Assembly: GCF_018380615.1 (NCBI RefSeq)
Contig: NZ_JAGYVZ010000017.1
Coordinates: 1-64,000 of the forward strand
Origin: Flavobacterium psychroterrae
GTDB taxonomy: Bacteria > Bacteroidota > Bacteroidia > Flavobacteriales > Flavobacteriaceae
Direction: 5' to 3'
Length of the DNA: 64,000 bases
The translations under genes and the position numbers were made by a program. The notes under the pieces were generated by a model. That model had not been told where the DNA came from. It ran no database searches and worked only from the letters and a program-made list of their open reading frames with translations. The stretch's first letter is position 1, and the number at the start of each line of letters is the position of its first letter. Positions 23,692 through 32,670 of this stretch are shown here, piece by piece.

Positions 23692-24552
23692 TTACAAAAC
23701 ATTCAAAACCTGTTCTTTAATCTTCTCCAATTCATCCTTCATCATCACCACCAATTTTTGCATTTGAGCATGATTTGATTTTGAACCCATTGTATTGATC
23801 TCGCGACCCATTTCCTGAGTAATAAAACCTAATTTACGACCATTAGCTTCAGTACCTTTTATAGTTTCTAAGAAATAATCTAAATGATTCGTTAAACGAA
23901 CTTTTTCTTCCGTAATATCAAGTTTCTCTAAATAGTAAATCAATTCCTGTTCGAAACGATTTTCATCAACATTCACTTTCAATTCAGCTATTGCAGTTTG
24001 CAAACGATCCTTAATTGCCTGAACACGTTCCGGATCAAGTGCTAAAGCATCGTTCATATATTGGCGAATATTTCCAATTCTTAAATTGAATTCCTTCTCA
24101 AGAGATTCACCTTCATCTTTTCTAAAAGTCAAGATATTTTGCAAAGCTTCTTCAATGATAACCTTAATTTGGTCCCAATCGTTTTCGTCGATTTCCTCAC
24201 GCTCCGTTTTTAGCGTATCAGGCATACGAACCGCCATTTTCATTAATTCAGTTTCATCAGCAGCGGGATATACTTCTCTTAATTGAGCAATATAGTTTTT
24301 TACAACCGGAACATTTACTTTCGTTGAAGTTTGTTCAGAAGTACTTTCGATATAAATCCCGAAATCAATTTTTCCTCTTTCAAGTTTCGTAGAGATCTGA
24401 GTTCTTAAACCTAACTCCATTTCGCGATAAAGCGATGGCATTCTTACGTTTAAATCTAAACCTTTACTGTTTAAGGATTTTACTTCAACGGTAATTTTTT
24501 TTGTCGGCAATTGCAAAGAAGCTTTGCCAAACCCTGTCATCGATTGTATCAT
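23692..24552 (-). CDS. yicC: YicC family endoribonuclease-like protein
   Basis: The start MIQSMTGFGKASLQ is diagnostic of the YicC family. The C-terminal domain with LTNHLDYFLETIKGTEANGRKLGFITQEMGREINTMGSKSNHA is the DUF1732 part. At 286 residues it is full length. E. coli YicC has been reported to act as an endoribonuclease in RNA turnover; here the role is inferred. A TATCTTTG -7 box lies on the minus strand at 24572-24579, just upstream. It leads the yicC-lipoprotein-gmk-nadD group. Confidence 0.93.
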   Translation of the reverse strand: MIQSMTGFGKASLQLPTKKITVEVKSLNSKGLDLNVRMPSLYREMELGLRTQISTKLERGKIDFGIYIESTSEQTSTKVNVPVVKNYIAQLREVYPAADETELMKMAVRMPDTLKTEREEIDENDWDQIKVIIEEALQNILTFRKDEGESLEKEFNLRIGNIRQYMNDALALDPERVQAIKDRLQTAIAELKVNVDENRFEQELIYYLEKLDITEEKVRLTNHLDYFLETIKGTEANGRKLGFITQEMGREINTMGSKSNHAQMQKLVVMMKDELEKIKEQVLNVL

Positions 24553-24571
24553 ATAATTGAGTATAAAGGCG

Positions 24572-24579
24572 CAAAGATA
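24572..24579 (-). promoter_or_regulatory. Candidate -7 box of yicC
   Basis: TATCTTTG on the minus strand about 20 nt before the yicC ATG. No well-spaced -33 TTG is visible. Confidence 0.4.
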
Positions 24580-24649
24580 AATAAAACTTTGCAGTCTTGA
24601 GTTTTAAATCGCTAATCTGTTAAAGACAGCTTTGTGTAAAGTTTTTTTG

Positions 24650-24822
24650 CCACGAATTTCACAAATTAGCGCGAATTTATTAGTGGGAATTCATGAATTG
24701 TATTTTGCCACAGATTAAATGATTTTATAGATTTTACCAATCTGAGAGAATCTTTTAATCTGTGGCATTATTTTTAAGCTCAACAAACAATTTGTGAAAA
24801 TTTGTGAAATTTGCGGTTAACT
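24650..24822. repeat. Inverted-repeat block of CACGAATT, CACAGATT and TTGTGAAA words
   Basis: Part of the 411 nt gene-free gap between yicC and the ArsC-like gene. It begins GCCACGAATTTCACAAATTAGCGCG. GCCACAGATTAAATGATTT pairs with AATCTTTTAATCTGTGGC, and AATTTGTGAAAATTTGTGAAA with TTTGCGGTTAAC follows. Several word families known from other gaps in this window occur side by side. Confidence 0.65.
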
Positions 24823-24846
24823 TTTTTATAGTCAAAATTTTAATTT

Positions 24847-24946
24847 GGGCATTCCCTTCGGTCGAGCTATCCGCTCCCAATCTTTTTTTTGAGCAGAAAA
24901 AGCTCAAAAAAAGGATTTCCGCTTCTATCCCTAACGCAAACCCGGA
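24847..24946. repeat. Structured REP-like element with hairpin
   Basis: The element begins GGGCATTCCCTTCGGTCGAG, then GCTATCCGCT. It has a strong hairpin TTTTTTTTGAGC/GCTCAAAAAAA (about 24883-24912) and ends with GGATTTCCGCTTCTATCC then CTAACGCAAACCC. I recall similar sequences with variable hairpins being dispersed in many Bacteroidota genomes. This is the only copy I see in the window. Confidence 0.5.
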
Positions 24947-24963
24947 TTTACTAGAACTTTACG

Positions 24964-25317
24964 TTATTTTGCCAGAGCTTTAGAAACTTGTAATGTAACA
25001 GGCTGACTGTTTCCAATATAAATTTTATCATCAATAATAAAAACCGGACGGCTTAAAAAAGTATAATGTTCTAAAATGTATTTTTTGTAATCAGCTTCAG
25101 TCAAAGATTGGTTTTTTAAATCCATCGACTTATACAATTGCGCTTTTTTACTAAATAAAGCTTCGTAACTTCCTGCAAGTTGGTGCATTTCTTCAAGTTC
25201 TGCTTCTGTAATCGGATTTTGTTTGATATCGTGAAAAACCAAATTATTGTCTTTCGGTAAGCTTTTAATAATCTTTCTACATGTATCGCAAGTAGCTAAG
25301 TAATATATTTTGTTCAT
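24964..25317 (-). CDS. ArsC/Spx-like thioredoxin-fold protein
   Basis: This 117-residue protein (ATG at 25317, MNKIYYLATCDTCRKIIKSL) belongs to the ArsC/Spx/YffB family with a CDTC redox motif at residues 10-13. DIKQNPITEAELEEM, then LFSKKAQLYKS and SRPVFIIDDKIYIGN are family-typical. Whether it reduces arsenate or acts as a generic thiol protein is undecided; no ars genes lie nearby. It is divergent from the DinB-like gene at 25395, with a 77 nt shared gap. An upstream in-frame extension to 25392 has no protein-like character and is rejected. Confidence 0.85.
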   Translation of the reverse strand: MNKIYYLATCDTCRKIIKSLPKDNNLVFHDIKQNPITEAELEEMHQLAGSYEALFSKKAQLYKSMDLKNQSLTEADYKKYILEHYTFLSRPVFIIDDKIYIGNSQPVTLQVSKALAK

Positions 25318-25394
25318 GATTGCTGATTTATTTGAATACAAAGAAAATTCATTTGAAATAGATAATTGCCTAATTTTATAAAAAAAACACAACT

Positions 25395-25850
25395 ATGAAT
25401 TCAGTTTTTGAAACGCAGAAAACGATTAGAGAAGTTCTTCTGAAATTTTTAGATAATTATTCATTAGAACAATTGAATAAAATTCCGCAGGGTTTTAATA
25501 ATAATATTATTTGGAACGCCGCACACTGCATTGCTGTTCAACAAGCTTTAGTATATAAATTGTCTGGTTTATCGGCAATGGTTTCTAAAGAGTTTATATT
25601 AAAATATTCAAAAGGAGCAAAGCCGGAAGGTGATGTAAACCAAGATGAAGTTGATGAAATTAAAATATTACTTTCTACGACTTTGCACCAAACGCAAAAG
25701 GATTTTGATGATCGTATATTTGTAAATTTTCAGGAATATACAACTAGCTTAGGGAATACGTTAAGAGATATTCACGGCGCACTGGAGTTTAATAATTATC
25801 ATGAAGGACTTCATTCAGGCGTAATTATGAGTATTAGAAAATTTGTTTAA
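25395..25850 (+). CDS. DinB-like four-helix-bundle protein
   Basis: A 151-residue all-helical protein with His residues placed as in the DinB/YfiT metal-binding family: IIWNAAHCIAVQQALVYK (His about 49), and the C-terminal ALEFNNYHEGLHSGVIMSIRKF with two His on one helix. These are putative metal-dependent hydrolases or thiol-S-transferases. The function in this organism is unknown. It is monocistronic, divergent from the ArsC-like gene, and ends at a palindromic terminator-like repeat. Confidence 0.82.
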   Translation: MNSVFETQKTIREVLLKFLDNYSLEQLNKIPQGFNNNIIWNAAHCIAVQQALVYKLSGLSAMVSKEFILKYSKGAKPEGDVNQDEVDEIKILLSTTLHQTQKDFDDRIFVNFQEYTTSLGNTLRDIHGALEFNNYHEGLHSGVIMSIRKFV

Positions 25851-25884
25851 CTTTTTGATTATTAAGGATTCTTTAAAAGCAATA

Positions 25885-25916
25885 AACCCGACAGGTTTTA
25901 AAACATGTCGGGTTTG
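25885..25916. repeat. Palindrome AAACCCGACAGGTTTT / terminator-like
   Basis: AAACCCGACAGGTTTT pairs with AAAACATGTCGGGTTT. Related sequences occur at about 126-149 and 46500-46527. It lies between convergent genes and may serve as a terminator. Confidence 0.65.
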
Positions 25917-25931
25917 AATATAGATTAATTA

Positions 25932-26423
25932 CTATTCTACTATAGTTTCAATTGTAACTTTCATAGCGCCGGCACCTTTGTTTTTGGTGATTTCCATAAA
26001 AGCTCTTTTAGACAAATCGAGTTCTCTTGTTTTTACAAATGGGCCACGGTCTGTGACTTTCACTATTACAAATTTTCCGTTCGCTTCATTTGTAACTTTT
26101 ATTCTTGTTCCAAATGGGAGCTTTTTGTGCGCTGCAGTATATTTACTGTTGTTGAATCTTGCTCCGCTTGCGGTTTTTTTTCCGTTAAAGCGGTCAGCGT
26201 AATATGAGGCGTGAGCGTTTTTTTTATAAGCTTTTAATTTTAGGCCTTTGTCAGTAAAAACTGAATCAGTTGGAATTGCAAGTATGTCTGGTCTTGCCGT
26301 TTTTACTGTATCCTGAATTATTTTGGTTTCTGTTCCTGGTTTTGTTTGACTTATAACGTAAGTAAAACAGCTTAAAAAAGTTAATGAAATTGTTGTAAGT
26401 ATAATATTTTTTTTACTTCTCAT
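25932..26423 (-). CDS. Septal ring lytic transglycosylase RlpA family protein
   Basis: The 163-residue exported protein has a signal peptide with a lipobox-like LSCF at the end of its hydrophobic part (ILTTISLTFLSCFTYVIS). The C-terminal double-psi beta-barrel shows the RlpA motifs HASYYADRFNGKKTASGARFN, LPFGTRIKVTN and VKVTDRGPFVKTRELDLSKRAF. RlpA cleaves denuded peptidoglycan at division septa in some bacteria. It lacks a SPOR domain, so it is the short version. It is monocistronic on the minus strand. Confidence 0.9.
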   Translation of the reverse strand: MRSKKNIILTTISLTFLSCFTYVISQTKPGTETKIIQDTVKTARPDILAIPTDSVFTDKGLKLKAYKKNAHASYYADRFNGKKTASGARFNNSKYTAAHKKLPFGTRIKVTNEANGKFVIVKVTDRGPFVKTRELDLSKRAFMEITKNKGAGAMKVTIETIVE

Positions 26424-26477
26424 GGGTTATTTTTTTTCAGACTTGGGGAGTTTGTACAAATAATATGCCGAGATAAA

Positions 26478-26501
26478 AAAAGCCCTATTGTTTTAGGGCT
26501 T
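26478..26501 (-). terminator. Intrinsic terminator downstream of the 26511 gene
   Basis: On the minus strand AAAGCCCTAAAACAATAGGG then CTTTTTTTATC: an AAAGCCCTA/TAGGGCTTT stem followed by T. Confidence 0.8.
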
Positions 26502-26510
26502 TAGTTAGTT

Positions 26511-26933
26511 TTAGAACCATAAGTTCCATGGGATTCTACTTAAAATAAGCAATAATCCTAATCCGTAATAAATAGCAAAAGTTTTAAATTTAGCTTCGCT
26601 ATTAATTAGTTTTTTATGTTTTGACCATCCAATAGTAATTAAGACAATTGCTATAAGGTTGATTAAGGGGTGTTCTAAAGAAGTTAATCTTAATTCTGCA
26701 TTAGACATTTGTCCAAATGCTGCTTTTCCTAATGGAGAAACAAAATAAAGAATTATTCCAATCAATAACTGAGTGTGAGTTCCTATTAAGGCAAACAATG
26801 CTATTTTGCGATCTTTAGCAGTAAACTCTTTTTTTGAAGTTAAGCCGATTATAGCATTTACAACTGCAATTAATAAAAGTAAAAGTGCTAAATAAGCCCA
26901 GCCAGAATGGAATTTTTGTAGAAAATAGTACAT
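26511..26933 (-). CDS. Four-helix membrane protein, 140 aa
   Basis: This integral membrane protein has four predicted helices (about residues 12-30, 45-65, 88-105 and 118-138) and conserved-looking His residues in GTHTQLLIGIILYFV and SLEHPLINLIAIVLI. The His-bearing four-helix layout resembles heme-associated or cytochrome b-like small membrane proteins of Bacteroidota, but I cannot name the family. It has its own terminator and lies downstream of the TonB receptor on the same strand, separated from it by another terminator. Confidence 0.7.
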   Translation of the reverse strand: MYYFLQKFHSGWAYLALLLLLIAVVNAIIGLTSKKEFTAKDRKIALFALIGTHTQLLIGIILYFVSPLGKAAFGQMSNAELRLTSLEHPLINLIAIVLITIGWSKHKKLINSEAKFKTFAIYYGLGLLLILSRIPWNLWF

Positions 26934-26978
26934 AAATTTTATTTTTTGTTAAAACAAATATAGCAAAAAAGGTATAAA

Positions 26979-27015
26979 AAAAACGGCATTGGACTAAAAG
27001 TCAATGCCGTTTTTG
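26979..27015 (-). terminator. Intrinsic terminator of the TonB-dependent receptor
   Basis: AAACGGCATTG pairs with CAATGCCGTTT. On the minus strand it is followed by a long T run. It starts about 24 nt after the receptor stop. Confidence 0.85.
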
Positions 27016-27037
27016 GTATTTATTTAGATTCTAAATA

Positions 27038-29866
27038 TTAGAAATCGTAACGTAATGTAAAGTTCCAAGTTCTACCGAAACCAAAGAATACCTGATTGCT
27101 TGTAGCAACACCATCATAAAGTAATCCTTTAGATGCGTAAGTTCCGTTTGCACCAGGTGCTTGTGTTCCTGAAACAGGAAGATTATCATCTGCAAAAATA
27201 TTAGTTCTGGACTCAGCAATGTAAACTTTGTCAAAAAGATTGTTTACGTTAAGTCTGAAGTTTACAGATTTGTCTTTGTTTTTACCAGTTAACATTTTGT
27301 ATGAAAAACCAGCATCCATTAATCCGTAAGAAGGTAATTCTAAAGCTCCTTTATTGTCTGGAGAAGTAAAGTTAACAGGTGTAAGTCCAGCGTATAATTT
27401 ATCATTAAAGTTGTAATTAGCATCAACTGTTACTCTTGTAACAACTTCGTAAGAAGCTCCTACAGATGCAGTCATTTGAGCAGCATCACCTACTTTTACT
27501 TTGTCCATATATACTGGAATTCCTGTGAATCCAGGAACTGGCGTGTTATCTGCTTGGAAATAAGCATTAACGGTAGCATCTCCTTTGTATTCCCAAATTC
27601 CGTATGAGAACATACCGGTAACTTTTAATTTCTCTGTAATGTTTGAACTTCCTTCGAATTCAATTCCTGAGTGAACTTCATCAAGACCTAAGTACTCTGT
27701 GTAAGTTGTGTTTGCAGCGATTAAACCAGCAGCTGGAAGTGGGTTACCTTTTAGGTATCTGTCATTCCAGTTTGTGTTGTAAACATTCACAGTACCATTA
27801 AAATATTTAGAACGGAATCCGTAACCAGCTTCAAAACCAATGATTTTTTCATTAGTAAGATTAGGGTTTACTGTAGATCTGTTGTTAGGGTAAACTGAGT
27901 TAAAGAAAGGTTGTTTAGAGTAGTATCCTGCATTTACATATACATTGCTTTTTTCGCTAATGTTGTAGTTTGCACCACCTTTTACGTTACCACCTATGAT
28001 TTTTTCGTAATCTGTAGAAGCTAAAGGATCAGTTGGTAAGTAAACAAAACTGTCTTCTCTTTTGTATCCTTGTTGAGATACAGATCCTTGTACAAATGCA
28101 GTTAAGTTATCTTTTGAATACTCTAATTGAGTAAATGCACCAAGCCATTGTACTTTTCCAGTACTGTTAAAAGCTATTTTATCGTAGTCTTTTTTCTGAA
28201 AAACATTCCATTGAACATCAGTTGGGTAAGTTGATGTGATGTGTCTTGCCGGATCACTTTTCATTAATGTGTCATAATATTCTCCGCCACCTAATAAATC
28301 ATTTACAACTGTATAGTGATAACCTGTGTAAGTCCTTGCATCAACACCAAAATCTAAAGTTAAAGTGTTCGTTAATTTTTTATTCAAATTAATTACAGCT
28401 CCGTACCAGTCATGTGAGTTGATTGATGAAGTTTGAGAAATACCAGAAGTTCCTGTACTTGCTCCAGCTGCTGCGTTAGAACCTGTAGAAGAAGTGTTTT
28501 GGTAAACACCTCCAACTTGAGCTCTTGTTTGTAAACCTGTAAATCCATTAATTAAAACTGGTGTACCTGAGTTGTAAGCTACGATTTTATCGTAATCTAC
28601 TAATCCGTCAGCAGTTCTAAAAGCTAAGACATCACTATAACTTTTTCCTCTAATTCCACCAGTTGCGCTAGCACCTGCACCACGACCCATTGAAGCGTAT
28701 AATACAGAAGAAAGTTTTGTAGTTTCGTTAATTTTATAATCCCAGTTGATAGAAGCAATAGGTTTATGGTAATAGTTTTTTCTGATGTTATAAGCTTCAC
28801 CATTTAAATATCCAGCGTCTGGATTGTATCTTGTATTTGGATCACTAAGTGAACCATATTGTTGGTAAGTAGCAATTGTAGAAACAGTAGATCTTTGGTT
28901 GTGCCATTGTGGAGCACCTGTTACTGTAAATTGGAAGTCATGTTTGTCATTTTTTGTAGAGTATCCTAAAGCTACGTAGTAGTTAGAACCTTCAAATTGA
29001 GTTCCGTTGATATATCCGTCTCCCATTGTTTGAGATAACAAGATAGATGCAGAAAGACCATTTTCTAATTTTCCAGTATTGTATGAACCCTGGATTTTGA
29101 AATTTCTTCCATTTCCAAAACCAGAAGAGAAAGATCCACCTTCTTTTTTGTCTGAAGATTTAGTGATAATGTTGATTGTTCCACCAACTGATGCTACAGC
29201 AAGTTTTGATGAACCTAAACCTCTTTGAACCTGCATTGCAGTAGTAACATCTGATAGACCAGCCCAGTTACTCCAGTAAACAGTTCCACCTTCCATATCA
29301 TTGATAGGCATACCGTTAACCATAACAGCAATGTTTTTTTGATCAAAACCACGAATGTTGATTCTTGAATCTCCAAAACCACCACCTGATTTAGTAGCAT
29401 ATACTGAAGGAGTGTTTCTTAAAATCTCCGGAAATTCCTGAGTTCCTAATTTTTCCTGAATTTCAGCAGCTTTAATTGTAGAAACTGCTACAGGAGTTTT
29501 TCTGTCCTTAGCAACGTCAACAATACTACTTTTTACAACTATCTCGCTCAATTCATTAGAATTTGAAGCTAAAACGATTGTTCCTAAGTTAGTTGTTCCG
29601 CCATTTGTAACTGAAAATTTTAAAGTTAAGTTATCGTAACCTAAAAAAGAAATAACGATTTCCCCTGTACTTGTTGTTGTGTTGAGAGTAAATTTACCAT
29701 CAAAATCTGTAGAAGTTGCAGTCGCAGATCCTTTGATCACTACGTTTGCTCCTGGTAAAGAACCTGTACCGTCGGTAATCATACCAGTAATTTTTCCTTG
29801 AGAAAATGCGGTTGAAACTATCATGAACAAAAGTCCAGTAAGCAACCAATTTTTCATTGTCTTCAT
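27038..29866 (-). CDS. TonB-dependent outer-membrane receptor
   Basis: This 942-residue receptor has a signal peptide (MKTMKNWLLTGLLFMIVSTAFSQ) and a carboxypeptidase-regulatory-like beta-sandwich (about 24-110; ITGMITDGTGSLPGANVVIKG). The plug follows (about 115-230; RNTPSVYATKSGGGFGDSRI, GMPINDMEGG, SVGGTINIITK), then a long beta-barrel ending in Phe (FTLRYDF). It imports a large nutrient or chelate with TonB/ExbBD energy. The substrate is unknown; no SusD partner is adjacent, so it is not a standard glycan pair. It is monocistronic, with an upstream gap of about 320 nt and a terminator downstream. Confidence 0.95.
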   Translation of the reverse strand: MKTMKNWLLTGLLFMIVSTAFSQGKITGMITDGTGSLPGANVVIKGSATATSTDFDGKFTLNTTTSTGEIVISFLGYDNLTLKFSVTNGGTTNLGTIVLASNSNELSEIVVKSSIVDVAKDRKTPVAVSTIKAAEIQEKLGTQEFPEILRNTPSVYATKSGGGFGDSRINIRGFDQKNIAVMVNGMPINDMEGGTVYWSNWAGLSDVTTAMQVQRGLGSSKLAVASVGGTINIITKSSDKKEGGSFSSGFGNGRNFKIQGSYNTGKLENGLSASILLSQTMGDGYINGTQFEGSNYYVALGYSTKNDKHDFQFTVTGAPQWHNQRSTVSTIATYQQYGSLSDPNTRYNPDAGYLNGEAYNIRKNYYHKPIASINWDYKINETTKLSSVLYASMGRGAGASATGGIRGKSYSDVLAFRTADGLVDYDKIVAYNSGTPVLINGFTGLQTRAQVGGVYQNTSSTGSNAAAGASTGTSGISQTSSINSHDWYGAVINLNKKLTNTLTLDFGVDARTYTGYHYTVVNDLLGGGEYYDTLMKSDPARHITSTYPTDVQWNVFQKKDYDKIAFNSTGKVQWLGAFTQLEYSKDNLTAFVQGSVSQQGYKREDSFVYLPTDPLASTDYEKIIGGNVKGGANYNISEKSNVYVNAGYYSKQPFFNSVYPNNRSTVNPNLTNEKIIGFEAGYGFRSKYFNGTVNVYNTNWNDRYLKGNPLPAAGLIAANTTYTEYLGLDEVHSGIEFEGSSNITEKLKVTGMFSYGIWEYKGDATVNAYFQADNTPVPGFTGIPVYMDKVKVGDAAQMTASVGASYEVVTRVTVDANYNFNDKLYAGLTPVNFTSPDNKGALELPSYGLMDAGFSYKMLTGKNKDKSVNFRLNVNNLFDKVYIAESRTNIFADDNLPVSGTQAPGANGTYASKGLLYDGVATSNQVFFGFGRTWNFTLRYDF

Positions 29867-30187
29867 TTGTTATTAGTTTATTGTTTTTGGCAAAATTATA
29901 ACATTTAAATCAGATAGTGTTATCAAAACGTTAAGGACGTTAACTTTTGTCTATTTGATTGCGAATTAAAGATATTTTTGATATTTTTATTAGGTTAATT
30001 AATGTTTTAATGAGTTTATAGCCTTGTATTTTGTTAAAACTGTATTAATTTGCCTTATATTGTAGCTTTAAACTTTCATTAATGGCAATTTTATCGTAAT
30101 TTGTTGTAGTATTTATACGTAAAAAACGCCTTAATTTATGTAAAATTAAGGCGTTATAGTTTTTGTGCTTTTTATCTTAATAGCTTT
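29867..30187. other. Gene-free gap between the TonB receptor and pgi
   Basis: This 321 nt AT-rich stretch has no convincing open frame. It holds a TAATTTTG -7-like box for the receptor on the minus strand (about 29891-29898) and the pgi terminator at 30125-30155. I see no riboswitch fold. Confidence 0.5.
30125..30155 (-). terminator. Intrinsic terminator of pgi
   Basis: AACGCCTTAATTT pairs with AAATTAAGGCGTT (13 bp, 5 nt loop), followed on the minus strand by a T run. Confidence 0.85.
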
Positions 30188-31831
30188 CTATTTGTGCTTT
30201 AAAAAGTGATTTAATAAAAATGTTGTCGAGCTGTCATGATTATTAACCTTCTTAGTGTTAATTTCATCTAAAATAGAATTGGCTAATTGTTTCCCTAATT
30301 CTACTCCCCATTGATCAAAACTAAAAATGTTCCAGATTACACCCTGAACAAAAATCTTGTGTTCGTATAAAGCAATCAAAGATCCTAAACTTTTTGGAGT
30401 CAGTTTTTGAATTAGAATTGTATTAGTTGGCTTATTTCCTGTAAAAACTTTAAAGGGTAATAAGTAAGATGCTTTTTCTGAAGGAAGGCCTTGTTTATCA
30501 AATTCTGCCTGAACTTGTACTTCAGTTTTTCCGTTTAATAAAGCTTCTGTTTGGGCAAAAAAGTTAGACATCAATTTATCATGATGATCTTCATTGCCAT
30601 ACAATGGTTTTACAAATCCAATAAAATCAGTCGGAATCAGTTTTGTTCCCTGATGAATCAGTTGAAAAAACGCATGTTGAGAATTTGTTCCAGGCTCTCC
30701 CCAAATAATAGTTCCGGTTTGATAGTCAACAGGTTTTCCATCACGTCCAACGCTTTTTCCGTTACTTTCCATAGTTGCCTGTTGCAAGTAAGGAGCCAGT
30801 TTTGATAAATATTGTGTGTATGGAATTAAAGCTTCGCTTTCGGCTCCAAAGAAATTGTTGTACCAAACACTTAGTAAAGCTAATATTACCGGAATATTTT
30901 CGTCGAATTCTGCTGTTTTAAAATGTTCATCCATTTCATTAGCACCTTTCAATAAATCGTTATAATTATCAAAGCCAATTGCTAAACTAATGCTTAACCC
31001 AACAGCGCTCCACAATGAAAATCTTCCTCCAACCCAATCCCACATCGGGAAAACATTGTCTGGATTAATTCCGAATTCTGTTACTTTTTGAATATTAGTA
31101 GAAACGGCAACAAAATGTTTTGCAATATCTTCTTGTGAAGCCGATTTTAAGAACCATTCTTTAATAGTTTCTGAATTTGATAAAGTTTCCTGAGTAGTAA
31201 AAGTTTTAGAAACGATTAAAAAAAGTGTTGTTTCAGGATTTAGTTTTTTGATAACTTCATTAACGTGATCGCCATCAACATTCGATACAAAATGAACATT
31301 TAAGTGATTTTTATAAAATTGTAAAGCTTCAACTGCCATAACCGGACCAAGGTCAGAACCTCCAATACCAATATTTACAATATCAGTAAAAGCTTTTCCT
31401 GTAAAACCTTTTCGTTCTCCGGAAATTACTTCATGACTGAATTTTTTGATTTTGTTTTTTACTTCATAAACTTCAGGAATCACATTCTCTCCGTCAACTT
31501 TTATAACAGCAGATTCAGGAGCACGTAATGCAGTATGTAAAACCGCACGGTTTTCTGTCTGGTTGATTATTTCTCCGCCAAAATATTGAGAGATTGCATC
31601 TTTTAATCCAATTGAATTGGCTAATTCCAGTAAAAGAGAAACAGTTTCCTGAGTGATATTGTTTTTAGAATAATCAACTAAAAAGTCATTCCATTGTAAA
31701 TTGAATTTTTCAACACGGGCATTATCTTGTTGAAACAATTCTTGTATCGTAGTTTCGTGAATTGCATTATAGTGGTTTTGCAGATTTTTCCACGCTTCAG
31801 TCCCGGTTGGGTTTGTTGTGTTTAAAGCCAT
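30188..31831 (-). CDS. pgi: Glucose-6-phosphate isomerase
   Basis: Pgi interconverts glucose-6-phosphate and fructose-6-phosphate in glycolysis and gluconeogenesis. Family motifs are clear: [29 protein letters not shown], the signature [16 protein letters not shown]-like ([15 protein letters not shown]), [14 protein letters not shown] and the C-terminal signature [17 protein letters not shown]. At 547 residues it is full length. It is monocistronic, with a strong terminator 33 nt downstream. Confidence 0.97.
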   Translation of the reverse strand: MALNTTNPTGTEAWKNLQNHYNAIHETTIQELFQQDNARVEKFNLQWNDFLVDYSKNNITQETVSLLLELANSIGLKDAISQYFGGEIINQTENRAVLHTALRAPESAVIKVDGENVIPEVYEVKNKIKKFSHEVISGERKGFTGKAFTDIVNIGIGGSDLGPVMAVEALQFYKNHLNVHFVSNVDGDHVNEVIKKLNPETTLFLIVSKTFTTQETLSNSETIKEWFLKSASQEDIAKHFVAVSTNIQKVTEFGINPDNVFPMWDWVGGRFSLWSAVGLSISLAIGFDNYNDLLKGANEMDEHFKTAEFDENIPVILALLSVWYNNFFGAESEALIPYTQYLSKLAPYLQQATMESNGKSVGRDGKPVDYQTGTIIWGEPGTNSQHAFFQLIHQGTKLIPTDFIGFVKPLYGNEDHHDKLMSNFFAQTEALLNGKTEVQVQAEFDKQGLPSEKASYLLPFKVFTGNKPTNTILIQKLTPKSLGSLIALYEHKIFVQGVIWNIFSFDQWGVELGKQLANSILDEINTKKVNNHDSSTTFLLNHFLKHK

Positions 31832-31986
31832 TTTTTGTTTAATTTGAGAAAGTGGTTATAAAAAACAAAAATACTGAAATTACTTTTAATAGCTTTAAGC
31901 TTCACAATTATATAACAAATAGTTACGAAAACGATTTTTAAGAATGTTTTTCGAATATAAAGTATCTTATTGTATTGAGCTAAATT

Positions 31987-32286
31987 TTATTCTCGTATAC
32001 GACTTCTTAAATTCATAGCAGAGTGTAGGAATCTTATGATTTCTATTTCTTTTGTGTTCAAAATTTTGTAGAAGATAATATGTTCTCCGGATTTGTAACC
32101 AAATAGGTCTTTGTATATTTCAGAATAAATTTTGCCTAAATTTTGATTTTTTGCTAATTCATGACAATCGCCTAATAATTCATTGTAATATTTATCAGCT
32201 TGTTTTTCTGACCAGACTTCATAAGAATAATTCCAAATTTTAGATAAATCGTCAACAGCTTTGTTAGTAAGGAAATATTTAGCCAT
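31987..32286 (-). CDS. parE: ParE/RelE-family toxin
   Basis: The 99-residue protein begins MAKYFLTNKAVDDLSKIWNY, the typical ParE N-terminus. It continues with YSYEVWSEKQADKYYNELL and ends with LNTKEIEIIRFLHSAMNLRSR, matching the ParE/RelE fold with the C-terminal R-x-L-H-x-x-M-x-x-x-x-R signature. ParE toxins poison DNA gyrase, RelE toxins cleave mRNA; sequence favours ParE. It overlaps the antitoxin gene by 8 nt on the same strand, the usual antitoxin-first layout. Confidence 0.9.
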   Translation of the reverse strand: MAKYFLTNKAVDDLSKIWNYSYEVWSEKQADKYYNELLGDCHELAKNQNLGKIYSEIYKDLFGYKSGEHIIFYKILNTKEIEIIRFLHSAMNLRSRIRE

Positions 32287-32527
32287 TCCTTTTTTTTGCT
32301 TTTAAACTTTCCAGATGATGGATAGGTTTGAAATTTTCAGCAATACCGCTGTCAATTCCTTCATTGATCGCTTTTTTCAGAGCAATTATTTTGCTCTCTT
32401 CTTCCTCAAGCAATCTTAAGCCAGCACGAATTACTTCACTTGCGTTTTTAAATCTGCCTTCTGAAATTCTGTTGTCAACAAAATTTTCAAAATAATCACC
32501 TAAAGATACAGATGTGTTTCGTCCCAT
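32279..32527 (-). CDS. parD: ParD-family antitoxin
   Basis: The 82-residue antitoxin has an N-terminal ribbon-helix-helix (NTSVSLGDYFENFVDNRISEGRFKNASEVIRAGLRLLEEEE), typical of type II ParD/CopG-like antitoxins. Its charged C-terminal tail binds the toxin. It precedes and overlaps the ParE gene. Two palindromes with TTACCAAA/TGGTAA half-sites directly upstream are probable operator sites for autorepression. Confidence 0.9.
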   Translation of the reverse strand: MGRNTSVSLGDYFENFVDNRISEGRFKNASEVIRAGLRLLEEEESKIIALKKAINEGIDSGIAENFKPIHHLESLKAKKRNG

Positions 32528-32548
32528 GATAATATAATTTTTGTAAAG

Positions 32549-32611
32549 TTACCAAATTTTGGTAATTATAATTGTTTGTGACTTCGTAAAATTTTATTAT
32601 GGTAATTACCA
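32549..32611. promoter_or_regulatory. Putative ParD operator (two related palindromes)
   Basis: TTACCAAATTTTGGTAA (32549-32565) and TGGTAATTACCA (32600-32611) share the TTACCAAA half-site. They lie 22 and 73 nt upstream of the parD ATG, where the RHH antitoxin would be expected to bind. Confidence 0.65.
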
Positions 32612-32670
32612 AATCTTCCACCAGGGCTTTTTGTCAACTTTAATTGTTTTGTTGACAATATCAATTTCTA

